The translations under genes and the position numbers were made by a program. Below are positions 58,418 through 64,000 of a DNA stretch of 64,000 bases, one piece after another. The stretch comes from Aureococcus anophagefferens. Taxonomy: Eukaryota; Sar; Pelagophyceae; Pelagomonadales; Pelagomonadaceae. Location of the stretch: positions 3,200 to 67,199 of the forward strand of contig NW_008705566.1 of NCBI RefSeq assembly GCF_000186865.1, in the 5' to 3' direction. The first letter of the stretch is position 1. The number at the start of each line of letters is the position of its first letter. Below the pieces are notes generated by a model. The model ran no database searches. It had not been told where the DNA came from and saw only the letters and a program-made list of their open reading frames with translations.

Positions 58418-60045
58418 CCCGCTCTTCGACCAGCCGCCGCCCTTTGCGCCGGCGTCGGCGCTCGCGCCCGCGGCCGACGACGGCATGGCCGTCGACGAGG
58501 ACGCCATGGACGAGGACGACGACTCCGCCGTCGGCGCGGCGCTCCAGGCCCTCGCGTCGTCGGCGTCGTCGTCGCCGCGGTCCGCCGAGCCGCCGGCGAT
58601 GACGTCGCCCATCGACCGCGCCATCGCCGAGGCGCGCGCCGACATCGCGGCCCGCGTCGAGGCCCGCGTCGCGCCCGCGCCCGCGGCCGCGGCGCCGGCG
58701 CCCGCGGCCATGGACGTCGAGGACGACGCGCCCGCGCCTGCGGCGGAGCCGGTGCCCGAGCCCGAGCCGATGGCGGCGGAGCCCGAGCCGGAGCCGGTCG
58801 CGGCGCCCGAGCCCGAGCCGGAGCCGGTCGCGGCGCCCGAGCCCGAGCCGGAGCCGGTGGCGGCGCCCAGCNNNNNNNNNNNNNNNNNNNNNNNNNNNNN
58901 NNNNNNNNNNNNNNNNNNNNNNNNNNNNNNNNNNNNNNNNNNNNNNNNNNNNNNNNNNNNNNNNNNNNNNNNNNNNNNNNNNNNNNNNNNNNNNNNNNNN
59001 NNNNNNNNNNNNNNNNNNNNNNNNNNNNNNNNNNNNNNNNNNNNNNNNNNNNNNNNNNNNNNNNNNNNNNNNNNNNNNNNNNNNNNNNNNNNNNNNNNNN
59101 NNNNNNNNNNNNNNNNNNNNNNNNNNNNNNNNNNNNNNNNNNNNNNNNNNNNNNNNNNNNNNNNNNNNNNNNNNNNNNNNNNNNNNNNNNNNNNNNNNNN
59201 NNNNNNNNNNNNNNNNNNNNNNNNNNNNNNNNNNNNNNNNNNNNNNNNNNNNNNNNNNNNNNNNNNNNNNNNNNNNNNNNNNNNNNNNNNNNNNNNNNNN
59301 NNNNNNNNNNNNNNNNNNNNNNNNNNNNNNNNNNNNNNNNNNNNNNNNNNNNNNNNNNNNNNNNNNNNNNNNNNNNNNNNNNNNNNNNNNNNNNNNNNNN
59401 NNNNNNNNNNNNNNNNNNNNNNNNNNNNNNNNNNNNNNNNNNNNNNNNNNNNNNNNNNNNNNNNNNNNNNNNNNNNNNNNNNNNNNNNNNNNNNNNNNNN
59501 NNNNNNNNNNNNNNNNNNNNNNNNNNNNNNNNNNNNNNNNNNNNNNNNNNNNNNNNNNNNNNNNNNNNNNNNNNNNNNNNNNNNNNNNNNNNNNNNNNNN
59601 NNNNNNNNNNNNNNNNNNNNNNNNNNNNNNNNNNNNNNNNNNNNNNNNNNNNNNNNNNNNNNNNNNNNNNNNNNNNNNNNNNNNNNNNNNNNNNNNNNNN
59701 NNNNNNNNNNNNNNNNNNNNNNNNNNNNNNNNNNNNNNNNNNNNNNNNNNNNNNNNNNNNNNNNNNNNNNNNNNNNNNNNNNNNNNNNNNNNNNNNNNNN
59801 NNNNNNNNNNNNNNNNNNNNNNNNNNNNNNNNNNNNNAGCGCCCGCGCCCGCCGAGGACGCGCCCGCGCCGCGGCGGTCGACGCGCCGCGCGTCCGCCGC
59901 GCCCGCGCCCGCGCGCGCGACGCGGGCCGCTCGCACCCGCGACTCCAACGCGAGCCGGTCGACGAGCCCCCCCAAGCGCACGTCCGGCGCGGGCGAGATC
60001 GACGCGAGCAACATCCTCCCGTCCCGGCGCCGCCGCCGCGAATGA
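56220..60045 (+). CDS. ELYS-like nucleoporin candidate (interrupted by an assembly gap)
   Basis: The start is MAPPSPPVDRAALLRNWK, followed by a coiled coil at about 10-80. Residues about 100-480 are alpha-helical (CGLDALRSFGSHARLEASAKDL; LPLSRLDEVALADFLAAE), recalling the helical region of the nuclear-pore assembly factor ELYS; this is a weak match by eye. Residues about 560-620 carry four FSFANPP repeats, like FxFG motifs with Gly replaced by Ala. Very acidic runs follow (D11 and E8 tracts), then EPEPEPVAAP repeats. A run of N covers 58873-59837. After it a basic tail ending in NILPSRRRRRE stops at 60043-60045, in a different frame, consistent with the unsized gap. Confidence 0.65.
57898..58072 (+). 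repeat. Four FSFANPP repeats
   Basis: About 39-48 bp units coding FSFANPPAAPxAPPST. They sit between the helical and the acidic part of the nucleoporin-like protein. Confidence 0.85.
58873..59837. other. Assembly gap (965 N)
   Basis: Unsequenced run following an EPEPEPVAAP-coding repeat, which probably caused the gap. It hides the middle of the nucleoporin-like gene. Confidence 1.
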
Positions 60046-60089
60046 GTGAGTGGCTCTAACGTGGCTTCTTACGACTCGGCTTGCGCGGT

Positions 60090-60965
60090 CTAGACGTCAT
60101 GGACGTTGACCATGGTGCCCCGCCTCGATGGCGACGATGCCTTTGGAGACAAGTTGGCCCACACCTTGGGGCTCGCGGCCGGCGCGTGCTCCGTGCCGTG
60201 TTTCCGAACGGTCAGCGCGAGGCTCAGGAGGCTCTGGATCAGGTAGCACGCCGACCCCGAGACGTACATGACAGAGCCCTGGTCGACAGGTATGCGAGGA
60301 GCCATGCCCGTCGTGCATTCGTCGAGCTTCGCCTGGTACAGGAACGAGCCCGCGAAGAAGAGCACGGACCCGAACTGCGTGCAGAAGAGCGACACCTGGA
60401 TGAGCCCGCGGCCGTCGCGCTCCGTCGCCGCCTTCGTGAGCACGCCCTCGTGGGCGATGGAGATCGCGTTGAGGTAGCTCGCGAGAACGTAGAAGGCGCT
60501 GCCGACGACGAACGTCGTCGCGCCCCACTGCGAGAAGACGTGCTCCTCCTTCGCGGTGTCGAGCGTATTTTCGAAGCGAGGCTCGTAGAATATGCTGCCG
60601 ACTACGAAGAACGCCGAGCCGAGCATGTAGCACATCTCCTCGAAGAAGAGCTTCAGCTGGTCGTACGCGGCCGCGTCGCGGTACGATTCTTGCTCGCTCA
60701 AATGCGCGCGGTGCTCGAGTACGCCGACGAACGACGTCGCGCCCATGACGAGCGCGCCGCCGAGGAAGCAGTGCGCGCCGATTTTGGAGCCCCACCAGGG
60801 CATCATTTTGAAGAAGCAGAACGACCCGAAGACGAAAGCGAGATTGCAGATGATCGATATCGCGTGGATGGCGTATTCACTTGCATGGCCATGGACATCA
60901 CGCCGCACCGATTTCGTGCTAAACAGGCGCGCGTAGCGACGCGGGCGGAGCTTGACTTGGCGCAT
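60090..60965 (-). CDS. YrhK-like multi-pass membrane protein
   Basis: 291 residues from MRQVKLRPRRYARLFSTK. Six hydrophobic segments, most carrying the pattern GS.[FC][FY] (FVFGSFCFF; MLGSAFFVVGSIFYEP; FVVGSAFYVLASY; FGSVLFFAGSFLY; VSGSACYLIQSL), as in YrhK-domain proteins. Function of the family is not established. The longer frame up to an ATG at 61079 runs through intergenic tandem repeats and is rejected. The sequence is less GC-rich than most of the window. Convergent with the nucleoporin-like gene (44 bp between stops). Confidence 0.75.
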   Translation of the reverse strand: MRQVKLRPRRYARLFSTKSVRRDVHGHASEYAIHAISIICNLAFVFGSFCFFKMMPWWGSKIGAHCFLGGALVMGATSFVGVLEHRAHLSEQESYRDAAAYDQLKLFFEEMCYMLGSAFFVVGSIFYEPRFENTLDTAKEEHVFSQWGATTFVVGSAFYVLASYLNAISIAHEGVLTKAATERDGRGLIQVSLFCTQFGSVLFFAGSFLYQAKLDECTTGMAPRIPVDQGSVMYVSGSACYLIQSLLSLALTVRKHGTEHAPAASPKVWANLSPKASSPSRRGTMVNVHDV

Positions 60966-61036
60966 CCCGCTGCTCAGATCGGCGATCAGTGTCAAAAAAA
61001 ACAGAGGAGGAGGACCGACGCGCCCCGCTCGCGGAC

Positions 61037-61130
61037 ACCACGCCCCAAGAAATCGTACCACGCCCCAAGACACCGTCACCCCTAAAGCCTCGCGACACCA
61101 CGCCCCAAGACACCGCCACCCCTAAAACCT
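61037..61130. repeat. Tandem repeat in divergent promoter
   Basis: ACCACGCCCCAAGA occurs at 61037-61050, 61057-61070 and 61097-61110. The last two are part of a 34-bp unit (61057-61090 and 61097-61130) with two mismatches and a period of 40 bp. It lies between the YrhK-like and MYND-RING-Sel1 genes. Confidence 0.85.
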
Positions 61131-61162
61131 CCAAACAAGCGACGGTACGCAATCTCTAGACG

Positions 61163-63086
61163 ATGGACGAGCAGAAGAACGAAGCTTTGATGGACTGGCA
61201 GATCAAGCAACGCGAGTTCGAAGTGAAAAAGGCCCGGGCCAAAGCGCTACAGTTGCGTTTGACGTGTACGATTTGTGGGACGAAACCGAGAACCTTGCTG
61301 AACTGTCCGTGCGGAACTACGCAGTACTGCTCGACCGAGTGCCAGCGAATCGACTGGCGCGAGCGCGGGCACCGTAAAGCGTGCAAGAAGATCCGAAACG
61401 AGCGCGCGGCGGAGGCGGCGCGGGCGGAGGCGCCGACGCAGCCGCCGGAGGAGGTCGTCTACGGCCCCGCGCCCCGGTCGCACGCCGACGAGGTCCGCGC
61501 GCGCATCGCCGCCGAACACGAGGCGGCCCGGGCGCGGCGCGAGGCGAACCCGGAGCCGGAGCCGGCGAAGTCGGAGCGGTGGGGGTCGCGGTGCCCGATC
61601 TGCATGGAGGACTGGGACGTGAATGCGCAGGACGTGCTTCGCGTCTGTTGCTGCCGGACGGTCTGCCGATCGTGCGAGGATAAGATCGGCACCGGCGCGT
61701 GTCCCCTCTGTCGCTTACCGTGCGCAGAAAACGATGCGGAAAACCTCGCGCGTCTTCGCCGCCATGTGGAGAACGAGGTGCCCGAAGCGATTTGCGGTTT
61801 GGGTGACGCGTACAGCGACGGTGCCCTCGGCCTACCCAAATCCGCGAAGAACAGCGTCCTGCCGGCCGTGACAATTTTCGAGAGCTATTGACCGGGAAAA
61901 GGTTGAAATTCGTTACTGACGCATTTGGTAGGCGAAGAAGTCCGCAAAGCTATTCAAGCGCGCCGTGGAGCTTGGCAACGTGGACGCGATGTCAAACCTT
62001 GCGCACTTGTACGATAACGGAGAGGGCGTCAAGCTGGACAAGAAGAAGGCGGCGCAGCTGTGGCGCATGGCCGCGGATAGGGGCGACGCGTCCGCGCAGC
62101 AAAACGTGGCGCTCGTGTACTTCAACGCTGGACGATTCGCGGAGGCCATCCGTTTCTACAAGCGGGCCGCGGAACAAGGGCTTTCCGACGCGCAATACAG
62201 CCTCGCCGTCTGCTTCGAACAAGGTAAGGGCACGGAGGTCGACCTCGCCGAAGCCAAACGCTGGTATCGGAAAGGGGTTGATCGCGGAGAGGCACAGTCT
62301 CGGAACAACCTCGCGGGCCTATTAGGCGCGGAAGGACGCCATCGCGAGTCCTTCGAGCTCGTCAAACTCAGCGCTCAACAAGGCTACGCTGTATCCGAGA
62401 CGAATCTCGGCCTCTGCTACGAGTTTGGACGTGGTACCTCCAGAAACCCTGAAGAAGCCAGACGCTGTTATGCGTCTGCCGCGGCCAAGGGCTGCGGGAA
62501 TGCCGCGGCCGCGCTCGAGCGCATCGACGCGGAGTCGGCCGGCCTCATTCCCCCCCGCGAGACCCCGGCGGCTTATCTAGCGCGGCTTCGTCACCACGCG
62601 GAGGACAAGAACGATCCGGAGGCTCTGACAACCTTGGCGGGAGCGTACCGAGCCGGCAAATTCGGCCTCGTGAAATCGACCACGAAGGCCGCGGAGCTGT
62701 ACGAGCGCGCCGCGGAGCTCGGAGAGGTGCACGCGATGGTGAACCTGGGTATGCTGCTGAGGACGGGAGATGGAGTCAATCAGGACCGGGAGAAGATGTT
62801 CCAGCTGTATCGCTCTGCCGCGGACCGCGGCTTCGCTTGGGCGCAATTGAAACTCGGCAGCGAACTGCATCAGGACGGAAAAGATGAGGAAGCTTTTCCG
62901 TTCTTGAAACTGTCAGCAGAACAGGGCAATGCCACGGCCGAGTTGTTCGTCGGATATTATCTGTCGGGGTTATGGCCAGGTGTCCCTCAGGACCGCGCAG
63001 AAGCTATACGCTGGTTCGAGCGCGCGGCCGCCAAAGGCGACGAGGGTGCCATCCGCGCTCTCGCGAGTGAGCTGGTTCGTACTTAG
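61163..63086 (+). CDS. MYND-RING-Sel1 repeat protein, two exons
   Basis: 611 residues; exons 61163-61843 and 61932-63086. A MYND zinc finger at residues 35-74 (CTICGTKPRTLLNCPCGTTQ) is followed by a RING-like finger at 144-183 (CPICMEDWDVNAQDVLRVCC). The usual His-containing centre of the RING is replaced by Cys-Cys-Arg-Thr-Val-Cys. Sel1-type repeats run from about 200 to the end, e.g. AMSNLAHLYDNGEGVKLDK and AQYSLAVCFEQGKGTEVDLA. The 88-bp intron splits the first Sel1 repeat; splicing gives LPKSAKKSAKLFKRAVELGN. A ubiquitin-ligase or adaptor role is likely from domains alone. The sequence is less GC-rich than average for the window. Confidence 0.9.
61844..61931 (+). mobile_element. Introner-like intron with 8-bp target-site duplication
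   Basis: An 88-bp GC-AG intron. GCGAAGAA occurs at 61844-61851 (start of the intron) and again at 61932-61939 (start of the next exon). The duplicated octamer supplies the GC donor and the acceptor TTTGGTAG lies at the element's end, the same geometry as the CFAP74 intron. Terminal inverted repeats are not clear here. Confidence 0.7.
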
Positions 63087-63192
63087 TAATATCTCGCCCA
63101 CTCTACGGCCCAGGAGGCCTTGCTCGTAGCGACGAAGTAGCGAGCCACCTTGAGCCCGCGACTGTCAGGGGCGAGGGTCACAGTCGTATATT

Positions 63193-64000
63193 TTAAAACA
63201 GCACCACGGTCCGCTTGTTCCGCCGGTCGTCCTCGGCGAACTTGACGTAGTCGAGGTCCGACACGAGGTCCAGCGGCGGCGTCGGCAGGGGCCGCGGCGC
63301 GTGCGCGACGAGCAGGCGGACGTGGTCCGCGGGCAGCGCGGCGGCCGCGTCGTCGTCGGGCGGCGGCGCCGGCAGGGGCGTCTTCGGCGGCGCGAAGCCG
63401 AAGAGGCGGAGCTCGTCGTACTGGTCCGCGACGACGTCGCGCATCTGCTCGCGCGTCATCGGCCGCGACGTGCCCAGGGGCGTCGTCCGCGCGAACAGGG
63501 GCTCGGGCGTCTTCGGCGGTCCGCCCTTGTGGCCGCCGCGGTGGAAGGCCGCCGCGGCGCCGGCCTCGTTGAGGTCGAGGAGCCTGAGCTCGTCGTGCGC
63601 GGCCGCGAGCGTCTCCGCGATGTCGCGCACGGCCATCTTGACCGTCTGGCCGTCGCGCGCGACGAACTCGACGGTCTTCCGCGGGCCCGACGCCGACGGG
63701 GGACCCGCCGCGGCCGCCCCGCCGGGCTTCCGCAGGAGGTAGCGGCTCACGGACTCGACGAAGCCGCCCTGGTGCTCGTAGCGGACTCTCGCGTGCGACC
63801 GGTCCAGCGAGACGACGTCCGCGGACCGGTACCGCGACCGCTGGCCCTTGGCGCGCTGCTGGAGCCAGCGGACCTCGACCCGGTCGCCGACGGCGACGTC
63901 CATCGGCGGCAGGAGCGCCGCGCCGGGCGCGTCGTCGCGGAGGTCCGGCGGCCGGAAGCCGTAGGACCCGTAGCCCGCGTCGCCGAGCTGGCCCGGGCCG
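63193..64000 (-). CDS. Tudor-like domain protein, 5'-partial at window edge
   Basis: The frame is open to the right edge of the window; an internal ATG at 63903 (MDVAVGDRVEVRWLQQR) may not be the true start. A Tudor-like segment follows (RYRSADVVSLDRSHARVRYEHQ ... SVSRYLLRK). Two copies of a short motif, [HY]DELRL(L/F), occur at about residues 103 and 160 of the ATG-started form, each followed by a Pro-rich stretch with a KTP motif (GGPPKTPEP; APPKTPLP). The C-terminus is DRRNKRTVVLF. The protein is probably mostly disordered. Function unknown. Confidence 0.65.
   Translation of the reverse strand, partial: GPGQLGDAGYGSYGFRPPDLRDDAPGAALLPPMDVAVGDRVEVRWLQQRAKGQRSRYRSADVVSLDRSHARVRYEHQGGFVESVSRYLLRKPGGAAAAGPPSASGPRKTVEFVARDGQTVKMAVRDIAETLAAAHDELRLLDLNEAGAAAAFHRGGHKGGPPKTPEPLFARTTPLGTSRPMTREQMRDVVADQYDELRLFGFAPPKTPLPAPPPDDDAAAALPADHVRLLVAHAPRPLPTPPLDLVSDLDYVKFAEDDRRNKRTVVLF

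Noticed and set aside
60966..61079. Longer start for the YrhK-like gene at 61079
   Set aside because: The extra N-terminus is encoded by the tandem repeat itself and has no similarity to the protein; the ATG at 60965 precedes a normal cytosolic N-terminus.

Overview
The window is nuclear DNA of a eukaryotic alga, most likely a stramenopile close to the pelagophytes (Aureococcus-like). The reasons are very high GC content and strong GC3 bias; very compact single- or few-exon genes of about 1.8 kb spacing on alternating strands; tiny introns (56-200 bp), nearly all with a GC rather than GT donor; leaders that look like signal peptides of the bipartite type used for complex plastids; and two runs of N from a draft assembly. 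The genus is inferred, not proven. There is no prokaryotic operon, CRISPR array, rRNA or tRNA that I can support.

Layout. 0-7 kb: a Pro-rich unknown protein, an MGST3-type MAPEG enzyme, a kinesin with a C-terminal Tudor-like domain, a four-helix membrane protein and a TPR protein. 7-12 kb: a Golgi-type GlcNAc-transferase, a plastid-type TPR protein, a myristoylated EF-hand protein and a secreted glycoprotein. 12-20 kb: kinesin-2, SPAG1 (dynein-arm assembly; contains an assembly gap) and an arylsulfotransferase-like protein. 20-30 kb: an SH3b-like protein, a long helical/ARM-like protein, a multi-pass membrane protein, a DUF1415-WW fusion, an SH3b-GT2 glycosyltransferase and a plastid pirin. 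30-38 kb: an LRR protein in a lower-GC island, NDUFA5 (complex I), a small membrane protein, a Tudor/Lys-Pro-rich/ubiquitin-like protein, an unknown protein and SDHAF3 (complex II assembly). 38-46 kb: a KH-WW RNA-binding protein, CFAP74 (central-pair C1a) and, divergent from it, a small candidate ciliary protein. 45.9-53.7 kb: one very long gene in which a plastid-type phosphohexomutase runs into about 2,000 residues of disordered tandem repeats. 54-64 kb: small coiled-coil proteins, an MgtE-type transporter, a nucleoporin-like (ELYS-like) protein with a large gap, a YrhK-like membrane protein, a MYND-RING-Sel1 protein and a partial Tudor-like protein.

Themes. Kinesin-2, SPAG1, CFAP74 and the small gene beside CFAP74 form a ciliary set. 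NDUFA5 and SDHAF3 are respiratory-chain genes. Several proteins carry plastid-type leaders. Neighbouring convergent genes end within 4-6 bp of each other, so their transcripts must overlap.

Most notable: (1) introns inferred from frame and protein continuity are GC-AG in 7 of 8 cases and phase 0 in 7 of 8; (2) two introns are flanked by 8-bp target-site duplications that themselves supply the donor, one with clear terminal inverted repeats, as expected of introner elements; (3) the phosphohexomutase-repeat fusion at 45955-53697 looks like a multivalent scaffold, with a duplicated enzyme tail at its far end and a lesion that removes the metal-binding loop.
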